Assembly: GCA_014859085.1 (NCBI GenBank)
Contig: JACUUY010000010.1
Location: forward strand, 1 to 40,118
DNA length: 40,118 bases
Origin: Caldifarciminota bacterium
GTDB lineage: Bacteria > Hydrothermota > Tepidihabitantia > SM23-42
Direction of reading: 5' to 3'
The notes under the pieces were generated by a model. It was not told the origin of the DNA and searched no databases. It saw nothing but the letters and a program-made list of their open reading frames with translations. Shown piece after piece: positions 23,827 through 31,823 of this stretch. Position 1 is the stretch's first letter. Each line of letters begins with the position of its first letter. A program made the translations under genes and the position numbers.

Positions 23827-25973
23827 TTTTTCTTCTTTGGCGGCTGGCAGTCAGGGCAGAAATTGCCGCCGCGCTTGGCGAGCATGGACTTGCCGCAGGC
23901 CGGGCATTTCTCGGCGACCGGCGGATAGAAAAAAGAGAAGTTGCACGCTTTGCACTTGTAGATCTTGCCGCGTTTCGTGGAGATAATGCTCAGCTCGCCG
24001 CCGCATGCGCGGCACGGAGCATCATGGATCATGCTTTCGGTGTGCTTGCACTTCGGATAATCGGGGCAGGCGAGGAACCGGCCGAACCGGCCCTGACGTA
24101 TGACCAACTCAGCTCCGCAATGCGGGCAATGCTTGTTGCTCTTTTCTTCATTGAGGTTCTCCGTGTACTTGTGTTCAGGATAGAGCGAGCATGCAAGGAA
24201 CTTGCCGTACTTGCCCCACTTGACGACCATGGCGTGGCCCAGCGGGCACTTGCGGTTGACTTTTTCCACGAGCTCTTCCTTGAGCTTGTCGGTTTCTTTC
24301 CGGATATCGATTAAATTGACCATGAATGGATCGTAGAACTCCTGCACCACGCTCTGCCATGCTTTCATCCCGTTCTCGACCTGGTCGAACTCCTTTTCCA
24401 TCTTTGCCGTGAACGAGACCTCGAAGACATGCGGGAACCGCGGAATGATTATCTTGTATACCTGGCGGCCCAATTCCGAGGGCTGGATCCGCCCCTCGTG
24501 CCGGCTGACATAATGGCGCTCGAATAGCGTTTGAATGATGTAGGCATAGGTTGAAGGACGGCCGATCCCGTTTTCCTCAAGTTTCTTGATCAAGGTGGCT
24601 TCGGTGTAACGCGGCGCGGGCTCGGTCTTCTTCTCCTCAAACTCGATCGCGGTCAGCGTGACCCTGTCGCCGGTCTTGATCTGCGGTATCATGCCCCGCT
24701 CGGCCACTTCACCGGTCAGCAACTGGTAACCGGGAAATACCGGTTTCAATTCCTCGGCGCGGAAATCCACATCCTGGTAGTTCAGGACCGCTTCGCGCTG
24801 GCAGTAACGCGCGGCCGCCATCTGTGAAGCAACGTAGCGGTTGAATGTCAATTTGTATATTTTGTATTGTTCCGGGGTAAGACGCCCTTTTATGATGTCG
24901 GGCTCCAGTTCGATCCTGGTCGGTCTGATCGCTTCATGCCCGGCCTGGGCGCCTTTGCGGTCCTTGAATTTCCGGATCTCCTTGCTGAGGTACTCGGCTC
25001 CGTACTTGCCGTTGATATATTCGCGCAGGCTGCTCATGGCGGCCGCATTGACCCTTATCGAGTCGGTCCGCATGTAAGTGATAAGACCGATCCGGCCTTC
25101 GGCCAGGCTCACACCCTCGTAAAGGCTCTGCGCAATCTGCATCGTCTTGCGGGCCCCCATGCCGAACCTCTTCGACGCTTCCTGTTCCAGGGTCGAGGTG
25201 ATGAAGGGCGGCGGCGGCTGCCGGATCGGATTGGTGGTCCGGAAAGAACCGACCGCGAATACCGTGCCTTTCTGCAGCATGTCCTGCAACCGCTTCAGTT
25301 CTTCCTTGCTCAATATCTTGCGGGCGGTGCCACCGATCCGCCAGAGCGCCGCCTTGAAGTTTTCTGCCTTTTCGGTCGCGAATTGCGCGTCGGCTGTCCA
25401 GTAAGGCGTCGCGACAAAACTCTCGATTTCGTTTTCGCGTTCACAGATCAAGCGCAGGGCGACACTCTGAACGCGGCCCGCAGACAGTCCGCCCTTGATG
25501 ATCTTCCAGAGGATCGGGCTGATGTAATATCCGACGATCCGGTCGAGCACGCGGCGCGCCTTGTGCGCGTCGACCAAATTCTGATTTATCGTGGTCGGGT
25601 GCTCCAGCGCCTGCCTGACGTGGTCCGGCGTGATTTCGAAAAAAAGCGCACGCCGGATGCTGGCGCCGTTCGAATTCAATTCTTCGTATAGGTGCTGCGC
25701 GATCGCTTCGCCCTCGCGGTCCGGGTCCGGAGCGAGAAAGATCTCGGACGAATCGCGGCATGCTTTCTTGATATCGTTTATGATCCTTGCCTTGCCCCGG
25801 ATCTTTATGTAGCGCGGCGAAAAGTTGTTCTCGACATCCACCCCCAACTGGGATTTCGGCAGATCCTTGATATGCCCTTTCGACGACACCAGGACATACT
25901 GGGAGCCGAGAAAACTTTTGATCGTCCTGCACTTCGTGGGCGATTCGACAACAATGACTTTTTTCTTTGCCAC
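23823..25973 (-). CDS. topA: DNA topoisomerase I
   Basis: Type IA topoisomerase that relaxes negative supercoils by nicking one strand. The start is GTG 25973 (GTG GCA AAG); an ATG 7 bases upstream is out of frame. Of 716 residues, 4-120 are the TOPRIM domain (VVESPTK with E10; APDPDREGEA with D83, D85, E87). The catalytic tyrosine is Y300 in GLITYMRTDS. Four C-terminal zinc-ribbon units follow: the first is degenerate (CPLGH ... CSLYPEH), the second (CPHCGAEL ... CPDYPKC), third (CRACGG ... CKAC) and fourth (CPACGKSM ... CPDC) are intact. The -10 box ends 5 bases before GTG, so the mRNA should start at the initiation codon. Confidence 0.95.
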   Translation of the reverse strand: MAKKKVIVVESPTKCRTIKSFLGSQYVLVSSKGHIKDLPKSQLGVDVENNFSPRYIKIRGKARIINDIKKACRDSSEIFLAPDPDREGEAIAQHLYEELNSNGASIRRALFFEITPDHVRQALEHPTTINQNLVDAHKARRVLDRIVGYYISPILWKIIKGGLSAGRVQSVALRLICERENEIESFVATPYWTADAQFATEKAENFKAALWRIGGTARKILSKEELKRLQDMLQKGTVFAVGSFRTTNPIRQPPPPFITSTLEQEASKRFGMGARKTMQIAQSLYEGVSLAEGRIGLITYMRTDSIRVNAAAMSSLREYINGKYGAEYLSKEIRKFKDRKGAQAGHEAIRPTRIELEPDIIKGRLTPEQYKIYKLTFNRYVASQMAAARYCQREAVLNYQDVDFRAEELKPVFPGYQLLTGEVAERGMIPQIKTGDRVTLTAIEFEEKKTEPAPRYTEATLIKKLEENGIGRPSTYAYIIQTLFERHYVSRHEGRIQPSELGRQVYKIIIPRFPHVFEVSFTAKMEKEFDQVENGMKAWQSVVQEFYDPFMVNLIDIRKETDKLKEELVEKVNRKCPLGHAMVVKWGKYGKFLACSLYPEHKYTENLNEEKSNKHCPHCGAELVIRQGRFGRFLACPDYPKCKHTESMIHDAPCRACGGELSIISTKRGKIYKCKACNFSFFYPPVAEKCPACGKSMLAKRGGNFCPDCQPPKKKK

Positions 25974-25978
25974 GGGTC

Positions 25979-26006
25979 ATTATACAAAATTTCAAGTGCG
26001 CGTCAA
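25979..26006 (-). promoter_or_regulatory. Sigma-70 promoter of topA, leaderless
   Basis: Minus strand: TTGACG (26006-26001), 16-bp spacer, TATAAT (25984-25979), then five bases and the GTG start codon at 25973. Transcription would begin at or within a base of the start codon. Its -35 lies 14 bp from the divergent promoter at 26021. Confidence 0.75.
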
Positions 26007-26020
26007 GCGCTGACGGATTG

Positions 26021-26048
26021 TTGACATTATACGGGCAATAGTTATAAT
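26021..26048 (+). promoter_or_regulatory. Sigma-70 promoter for the sensor/HD-GYP operon
   Basis: TTGACA (26021-26026), 16-bp spacer, TATAAT (26043-26048). The ~125-base leader to ATG 26182 holds a hairpin (AGAGCA 26063-26068 / TGCTCT 26082-26087) and a 17-codon ORF (26100-26153) with GGGAGAGG in front of it. Confidence 0.75.
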
Positions 26049-26181
26049 TGCAGAATAACCGAAGAGCAGGAGTGCGCGCGGTGCTCTGGGAGAGGTGTCA
26101 TGCAAACTGCAATATCGGGTCGTTGCGCAATAACCAGATGTCAGTATCGTTGATCAGCTTGATGCTAACCAGAGCATTCAC

Positions 26182-26778
26182 ATGATAACCAGAACAGAAT
26201 TCCAGGAGATCATTAAGCTCGATGGTCAGGTTCGGGGATCGGCGCTCAATACCGATGCCGCCTATGTTGAGAGCCAGGAAGGCAGAGCCGCGCTGCACAG
26301 GGTTGAAACAACGTTCCAGACAATGGGTTATCCCCTGCAATACACCAAGATAAACAGCATGGGGTGGTATCCGGTCTGTCTGCGTGTCCTTTCGCTGCGT
26401 CTTATCCAGGACGTCCTCATGCTCGATGAGGCCGGCCTGCGGACAATGGGAGATGCCGCGCCCAAATTTTCATTCCTGGTCAGGGTCGGCGTGAATCTTC
26501 CCTTGCTGCCGGCGGCTTTCACGAAGAAAATCCCCGGCTACTGGCGCAGGCACTACAGGGTGGGTGAGCTCTGGGCCAGCGAGATGAATGGCCAGGAGCG
26601 GTCACTGCGCCTGCAACTGAGGAATTTCCGCCTCCACCCGGTCCTGTGCCGCTATTTTGAGGGATATTTCGGACGGTTACTGCAGTTCGGCTTTGCTGAC
26701 CAGCAGGTCGAGTGCCGTGAGACCAAGTGCGTCTATGAAGGGGATGCCTGCCATGAGTACGAGCTCAGCTGGCAATAG
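26182..26778 (+). CDS. Probable small-ligand sensor protein with V4R/DUF2378-like C-terminus
   Basis: ATG 26182 is the only start in the open frame but has no evident ribosome site. The 198-residue protein has no signal peptide. Its end (FRLHPVLCRYFEGYFGRLLQFG ... VECRETKCVYEGDACHEYELSW) follows the pattern of V4R/4-vinyl-reductase-like and DUF2378 domains, which bind hydrophobic small molecules or act as sensory modules and finish with C-x3-GD-x2-C/H-x-(F/Y)-x-(V/L). The assignment is by pattern only. The stop overlaps or narrowly precedes the HD-GYP gene, so this is probably an input partner for that phosphodiesterase; that is inference. Confidence 0.5.
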   Translation: MITRTEFQEIIKLDGQVRGSALNTDAAYVESQEGRAALHRVETTFQTMGYPLQYTKINSMGWYPVCLRVLSLRLIQDVLMLDEAGLRTMGDAAPKFSFLVRVGVNLPLLPAAFTKKIPGYWRRHYRVGELWASEMNGQERSLRLQLRNFRLHPVLCRYFEGYFGRLLQFGFADQQVECRETKCVYEGDACHEYELSWQ

Positions 26779-26803
26779 CGAGAATACGGGCAGGACGCAG
26801 CAG

Positions 26804-28654
26804 ATGACAGATACCGAGCTTGAATTGTATGCTTTAGAGAGGTATATCAATGAGATGTGGCAGTCGCTGCCGGTCCCGGTTGCCTACATCAGCCCGCAGG
26901 GTGTGATCCTCGATGTGAGCAGTTCGCTCCAGAATGTGCTGCACTACCGCCGGGAGGAGTTGATCGGCGGCACACTGGTGGGCTTGCTCGGCGACGGCGA
27001 AAAGGCGGGCCGTATCCAGGATCTCGCTTTTGACAAGGACCGCGCGAGCAGTTACGAGTGCGTTATCAGGAGCAAGAGCGGACAGGGTATACCGGTCAGC
27101 GTGTCGATGCTGGCCCGAAGGAATGAACAGGGCGGGGTGACCGGTTATTTCATCGCCCTGGTCGATATCACGGACCGCGTAACACCCGCCGGCAGACGCG
27201 ACAGCATATCGGAAGCAGAGTATCGCGCGACCTTGAATTCCATTGGTGACGGAATACACGTCGTTGACCGGGATTTGCGTTTCGTCATGGTAAACGAGGC
27301 GCTGCGGTCGCGCATCCAGGGGTTCGGCATCGATATCGATCCGCTGGGCAAACCGCTCCGTGATATCTTCGGGTTCCTGCCGGCCGGGGTCGATAATGAA
27401 TATGCCTCGGTGTTCAAAAAGGGAGAGTTGCTCGTGACCGAGGAGAAGGTGACGATTGCCGGCCGGGAATTCATTTCCGAGGTGCGCAAGATACCGATCT
27501 TCGAGGGCGGTACCGTGAAGCAGGTGGTCACGGTCATTCACGATATCACGGAACAGAAAAGGAATGAACAGATCAAGACCGTGCTTTACCAGATATCGGC
27601 CGAGGTTAATACGGCCCGCGATCTGCAGCATTCATTTGAGATCATCCGGCGCCGGTTGAGCACGATCATCGATACGCGGAATTTCGCCATCGCCCTGCGC
27701 AACAGAAGTGAGCCGGAGGTATCGTTCGCTTATTACGCAGATGAAAAGGAGGGGTACGATCCCCCGACTTCGGGCCGGACCCTCACTTCGTATGTCATTG
27801 AACACAACCATTCCTTGCTGGTCACCGAAAACGACGCAAGGCGGATGATACGTTCGGGCCAGATCGACATGGATGAGGAACCGGCCGGGGTCTGGCTCGG
27901 CGTTCCGCTGCGGGCCAAAGATGGAGTGATCGGCGCCCTCGTTGTGAAAAGCTACGATGATCCTGCAGCTTACAGCCGGCGGGATCTGGAGGTCCTTGAG
28001 TTCGTAAGCGAACAGGTGGCGGCGGCGATCGAGCGCAAGAGAGTCGATGAAGAGATGCAGCAGACCATTGAGCGCTTGAAGAAGACTTCAACCGGCATTA
28101 TCTACACCATCGCGAAGATCCTCGAGTTGCGTGATCCCTACACGGCGGGCCACCAGCAGCGCGTGGCGCGGCTGGCTTGCGCGATCGCGCGCGAAATGGG
28201 CATGAGTGAAGAAGAGGTAGATGGTATTTTCATGGCGGCACTGATTCATGATATCGGCAAGATCTACGTCCCCGCGGAAATCCTCAACCGGCCCGCGAAA
28301 CTGAGTGAAACCGAGATGGATCTTGTGAAGACCCACCCCGGTATCGGCTATGACATCGTCAAGGGGATCGATTTCTCGCAGCCGGTCGACCGTATCGTCG
28401 TGCAGCACCACGAACGCATCGACGGTTCCGGATATCCCAGCGGCATCGAGGGCGACGCCATCATACTGCCGGCAAGAATACTGGCGGTCGCCGACGTGGT
28501 CGAGGCGATGGCATCGCACCGTCCCTACCGGCCGGCGTTCAGTCTTGACGATACGCTGAGCGAGATAAACCGGTGCCGGGACAGCCTGTATGACAGCAGC
28601 GTTGTCGACGCATGCATGAAGGTCTTCCGGGTCGACAATTTCAAGTTTGAATGA
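26804..28654 (+). CDS. PAS-PAS-GAF-HD-GYP signalling protein, probable c-di-GMP phosphodiesterase
   Basis: ATG 26804 has CAGGA 8 bases upstream; ATG 26753 (with AAGGGG) is an alternative that overlaps the upstream gene by 26 bases. From 26804 the product has 616 residues: PAS ~21-126 (VPVAYISPQGVILDVSSS), a second PAS ~136-251 (GIHVVDRDLRFVMVNEAL ... IHDITEQKR), GAF ~256-413, and HD-GYP ~426-601 with HDIGK (H482, D483) and HHERIDGSGYPSG (GYP 543-545). It is cytoplasmic. It closely resembles the HD-GYP protein at 16256-17911 in its output half but has different sensors. It is probably co-transcribed with the sensor-like gene before it. Confidence 0.85.
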   Translation: MTDTELELYALERYINEMWQSLPVPVAYISPQGVILDVSSSLQNVLHYRREELIGGTLVGLLGDGEKAGRIQDLAFDKDRASSYECVIRSKSGQGIPVSVSMLARRNEQGGVTGYFIALVDITDRVTPAGRRDSISEAEYRATLNSIGDGIHVVDRDLRFVMVNEALRSRIQGFGIDIDPLGKPLRDIFGFLPAGVDNEYASVFKKGELLVTEEKVTIAGREFISEVRKIPIFEGGTVKQVVTVIHDITEQKRNEQIKTVLYQISAEVNTARDLQHSFEIIRRRLSTIIDTRNFAIALRNRSEPEVSFAYYADEKEGYDPPTSGRTLTSYVIEHNHSLLVTENDARRMIRSGQIDMDEEPAGVWLGVPLRAKDGVIGALVVKSYDDPAAYSRRDLEVLEFVSEQVAAAIERKRVDEEMQQTIERLKKTSTGIIYTIAKILELRDPYTAGHQQRVARLACAIAREMGMSEEEVDGIFMAALIHDIGKIYVPAEILNRPAKLSETEMDLVKTHPGIGYDIVKGIDFSQPVDRIVVQHHERIDGSGYPSGIEGDAIILPARILAVADVVEAMASHRPYRPAFSLDDTLSEINRCRDSLYDSSVVDACMKVFRVDNFKFE

Positions 28655-28689
28655 GCAGCGGTTCGCACTGTGGCGCGTGCGCACAGGAT

Positions 28690-28718
28690 TTGACATGCAT
28701 AAGGAGTTGTAGTATAAT
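28690..28718 (+). promoter_or_regulatory. Sigma-70 promoter of the broken MalT/BTAD regulator, leaderless
   Basis: TTGACA (28690-28695), 17-bp spacer, TATAAT (28713-28718), then six bases and ATG 28725. The box-to-ATG distance predicts a leaderless transcript. The promoter itself is perfectly preserved although the gene it drives is broken. Confidence 0.75.
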
Positions 28719-28830
28719 GCGCCCATGCAGGATGATGACCGGATCGTATTGACGAAGCTCGCCCCGCCGCAAATCAAGGGCAAGATCCTGCGCCGATGCC
28801 GGTTACGGCAAGACAACGCTCCTTGCGCAA

Positions 28831-31101
28831 TTGTGCCAGGAACTCCGCGATCCCTTCGTCTTCTATGACCTTGACGTACAGGACGGCGCAGTTCATACGT
28901 TCTTCAGATACCTGGTCGCAGGCATGAAGCGTCACGCCCCCCGTTTCGGCGCGAGGGTCAGTGCCGTGCTTGCGGAGAAGCGTGACAACGAGACGGTCTG
29001 CGGTACTTTCATAAACGAATTCGTCGAAACGATAAAAGGCGATTTCTTCATCATCCTCGATGATTATCACCGGCTGCGCAAAGACCGCAAGTTCACCGCC
29101 ATGATGAATTACTTCCTGCGCCATCTGCCGGCCAATCTGCATTTTGTGATTTCTTCGCGCACGACCCCGCCGTTATATCTCGCTTATTACCTGGCAAAAC
29201 AGGAATTGCTCCATCTCGACACGGAACACCTGCAGTTCGATGTGAAGGAAACGCATGCCCTCCTGCATCAGATCTACGGTCTCGAAGTGCCGGAAGAAGA
29301 GATTGCCCGCATCACAGAACTCTCAGAGGGATGGGCCACGGTCATCCAGCTGATACTGCAAAAGATCAGCGCTACGCCGGGGTCCAGGGCAAAAGAGACG
29401 CTCAACGGCTATGTGGCGTCGGGTGAAGAGGTCTTCGAGTATTTCACGCGCGAGGTCTTCAGGAATCAACCCAGAACAGTCCGGGAATTCCTGATGAAAA
29501 CCTCGATCCTCGAATACCTGAATCGTGAAATATGCGATCGAGTGCTGTCCGTCAAGGGATCGGGCAAAATCGTCAGCCACCTTGAGACCGAACACATATT
29601 CGTCCTGCGCACCGGGGAGAACCTGTTATTTCACCCGCTTTTCCAGGAATTCTTGTACCGGCGGTTGACCGATTACTGTACGGGGCGCGATGTCGTCAGA
29701 CTGCATGATGCGGCAAGCGAGTATTTTCAAGGCCGCGGCGAATATTCCTTGGCGGTGCACCATCTGCTGCGCGCCGGGCGGTTCGGCCGGGCCGCAATGG
29801 TTCTTGAACGGCAATGTGAATACTGGTTTACGCCGGGTGAGCACGCGACCTTCATGCAGTTCTTGGAGCAGCTTCCCGGATCATTCATTCTGAGACGTCC
29901 GTATCTTCAACTCACCAGGGGCAGCATGTATATCGAAATGATGCAGGCGGACAAGGGGCTGACCGACATCGACCGGGCATTGGTGCAGCTGCGGCGCGCC
30001 GGTGACCGGCAGGGAATGATCAAGGCCTACACGCTGAAATTCAATGCCAATATCTACCTGATGCAGTCGGCCCGGGCGCTGTACAACATAAAGAAGGCAT
30101 ATGCCCTTGCCGGCGACCGGCGGTCCCGGGACAAAGCTGGCGTAATGATCGATCTCGGTAATGCTTACCGGATAGCGGGCAGGTTCCGCAAAGCCCAGTC
30201 CATACTTGAGGCATCGCTCAAGATCGCCCGCGCTAAGAAGGACGGCCGATTAGAGTATCGTGCGCTCCATAAACTAGCTATGATGTATTACAACATCTCG
30301 GCATTGGAAAAGGCGGAAAATACATTCATGGACATCGCAAAACGTTTTCACGATCTGCTCTACCCGCTCGAACTTGCTTATATCTATCGAACTATTGCAT
30401 CGATCGCGATCGATAGCGGAGATGCCGCGCGCGCCCGGCACTATATCGGGCGTTCCGAGGAAATTGCAGAGCAGTTCGGCGATCTTTTTCTGAATAATTT
30501 TCTCAGACTGCTGAAGGGAAGGTTGAGCTATCTGGAGGGTGATCATGAACAGGCGATCGCCCTGCTCAAAAAGACGATCGGGAAGGACCCGGAGGCCGAG
30601 ACAAAGATCACGGATCTGTATGCTTTGCTGGGTCTGGTCGATGTGCATCTGACGGTCGGTGACATTCGGAGCGCGCGGTCCGCGTTGATGCGGGCCGATT
30701 CATTGTTGAAGGAGAGCAAGGACATACCGCAGCATACGGTCGGTTACGAGACCGCCAAGGGTCGGGTCGAGACGGCCGAGGGTAGTTTTGAAGCAGCGCG
30801 GATCTCGTTCGATCATGCGCGGCGCATCTGCAAGAGGGTCTATGATCCCATGCAGCATATCGAGATATGCTACGCGTTGAGCGAACATTCGCTCGCGCGC
30901 GGCAAGATCGCGGAGGCGTATGATCACTTCAGGAGGTGTCTCGAAATTGCCTCCCAGCATGGACTCGAGACCTATCTTGTTCTGCGGGGGCGCAAGGATC
31001 TCAGACTCTTCAACCTGGCATTGGAACGCGAATACATGCCGGATTTTGTGCTCAAGGCAAATACGATCTCGAATGCCGTTATTTCGGTCCCCTCGAAGTG
31101 A
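28831..31101 (+). CDS. ATPase/TPR core fragment of the broken MalT-like regulator
   Basis: This is the largest open piece of the pseudogene (756 residues from the TTG at 28831; the frame is open back to 28753). If translated from this TTG the product lacks the Walker A P-loop, whose codons lie just upstream in the same frame but without a usable ATG. Present are Walker B (FFIILDDYHRL), the STAND-ATPase sensor region (ISSRTTPPLYLAYYLAKQEL), the winged-helix-like segment after the ATPase, and a long run of TPR-type helices from about residue 270 to 740. The last 12 or so residues (after FVLKA) are out of frame relative to the paralog. Function as a regulator is unlikely without ATP binding and the DNA-binding part. 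Confidence 0.55.
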   Translation: MCQELRDPFVFYDLDVQDGAVHTFFRYLVAGMKRHAPRFGARVSAVLAEKRDNETVCGTFINEFVETIKGDFFIILDDYHRLRKDRKFTAMMNYFLRHLPANLHFVISSRTTPPLYLAYYLAKQELLHLDTEHLQFDVKETHALLHQIYGLEVPEEEIARITELSEGWATVIQLILQKISATPGSRAKETLNGYVASGEEVFEYFTREVFRNQPRTVREFLMKTSILEYLNREICDRVLSVKGSGKIVSHLETEHIFVLRTGENLLFHPLFQEFLYRRLTDYCTGRDVVRLHDAASEYFQGRGEYSLAVHHLLRAGRFGRAAMVLERQCEYWFTPGEHATFMQFLEQLPGSFILRRPYLQLTRGSMYIEMMQADKGLTDIDRALVQLRRAGDRQGMIKAYTLKFNANIYLMQSARALYNIKKAYALAGDRRSRDKAGVMIDLGNAYRIAGRFRKAQSILEASLKIARAKKDGRLEYRALHKLAMMYYNISALEKAENTFMDIAKRFHDLLYPLELAYIYRTIASIAIDSGDAARARHYIGRSEEIAEQFGDLFLNNFLRLLKGRLSYLEGDHEQAIALLKKTIGKDPEAETKITDLYALLGLVDVHLTVGDIRSARSALMRADSLLKESKDIPQHTVGYETAKGRVETAEGSFEAARISFDHARRICKRVYDPMQHIEICYALSEHSLARGKIAEAYDHFRRCLEIASQHGLETYLVLRGRKDLRLFNLALEREYMPDFVLKANTISNAVISVPSK

Positions 31102-31823
31102 GCGATCCGCACGGGCGACTGTTCACACCCCGCTGGAGGACAAGCCGTACCAAGGCCATATTCGTGCTGCTCACGGTCAATCACCCCAGGGGTTGCTCAA
31201 GGGAGACCCTGATCGATGCGTGCTGGCCCGGGAAGGCCCCAGAAAAATCATTGCACAGCCTGCAGGTGGAGATATCTTCGCTCAGGAGATTGTTGCACGG
31301 GATGGTCGGTGCGGTGTTCAGCCCGGAGAACCTGATCATCTGCCGCGATCATAATTACTCCCTGAACCCGCGTTTGTGCATCCGGCGCGATATCGTACAG
31401 TTCGAAAAATCAGCGCATGAGGCGATGGCCAGCGAATCCGTGGACCGCGAGCGGTGTAAGCAACTCGGCGATCACGCCCTGAAACTGTATCGCGGCGATT
31501 TTTGTGAAGAGATCAGCGATGACTGGTGCGAGAACATGAGGGCGTACTACCGCGAGATGAGCTTTGCCCTGCTCAAGAAGCTGGCGAAGTGCGCGTTCGA
31601 TGATGGGGATACCGGGAAGGCCCTGTCATTGTACGGGAATGCTAACCGTCTCGATCCCTACGACGAGGCGCTGCATCTTGGCATCATGCGGTGCATGGCC
31701 CGGCTGAAAGACCACGACGGCGTCCAGCAGCAGTACCGGGCTTTGACCAAGGTCCTGAAGGATCTCAAGATTGCTGCTCCGTGCCGGGAAGCGACCGCGA
31801 TCTATGAAGAGAGTCTCGGGTAG
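31098..31823 (+). CDS. Detached winged-helix/BTAD output fragment of the broken regulator
   Basis: The frame carries a transcriptional-activator winged helix and BTAD: YDLECRYFGPLEV (homology from ~31062), TPRWRTSRTKAIFVLL, LIDACWPGKAPEKSLHSLQVEISSLRRLL, then BTAD TPR-like helices with ALKLYRGDFCEEISDDWCENMRAYYREM and LHLGIMRCMARLKDHDGVQQQYRALTKVL. The only start near the junction is a GTG at 31098 that overlaps the core fragment's stop as GTGA, but it would drop the domain's first beta strand and has no ribosome site. Its end overlaps the start of the intact paralog (31804). Confidence 0.5.
   Translation: MSDPHGRLFTPRWRTSRTKAIFVLLTVNHPRGCSRETLIDACWPGKAPEKSLHSLQVEISSLRRLLHGMVGAVFSPENLIICRDHNYSLNPRLCIRRDIVQFEKSAHEAMASESVDRERCKQLGDHALKLYRGDFCEEISDDWCENMRAYYREMSFALLKKLAKCAFDDGDTGKALSLYGNANRLDPYDEALHLGIMRCMARLKDHDGVQQQYRALTKVLKDLKIAAPCREATAIYEESLG

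Larger units (their letters stand above)
28725..31823 (+). pseudogene. Broken MalT-like ATPase / TPR / BTAD regulator, paralog of the next gene
   Basis: Compared with the intact tandem paralog, three pieces in two frames are needed to rebuild this protein. ATG 28725 opens MQDDDRIVLTKLAPPQIKG, matching the family's TKLxPP start, but this frame stops at 28866-28868. The Walker A segment ADAGYGKTTLL follows in the +1 frame (from ~28792), with about 20 residues missing between. The core then runs to a stop at 31101, and the winged-helix/BTAD output domain resumes in the first frame from ~31056, again with ~21 residues missing. The gaps correspond to deletions of about 62 and 64 bases. The first lies at a CTGCGCCG that occurs as a direct repeat 62 bases apart in the paralog (CTGCGGCG 31888, CTGCGCCG 31950). 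It is probably a recent pseudogene; an assembly error is the alternative. Confidence 0.75.

Noticed and set aside
24867-25691. Plus-strand open frame of 274 codons
   Set aside because: Antisense to topA, including its active-site region; shadow frame.
26100-26153. 17-codon ORF in the leader of the sensor-like gene as a real peptide gene
   Set aside because: It has a fair ribosome site but no recognisable leader-peptide feature such as repeated codons; kept only as a note.
26834-27631. Minus-strand open frame of 265 codons
   Set aside because: Antisense to the PAS domains of the second HD-GYP gene; no signals of its own.
31056-31101. Programmed frameshift or GTGA-coupled restart joining the regulator core to its BTAD domain
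   Set aside because: The restart would lack the first strand of the winged helix, there is no slippery site or ribosome site, and residues are missing relative to the paralog; a deletion explains it better.
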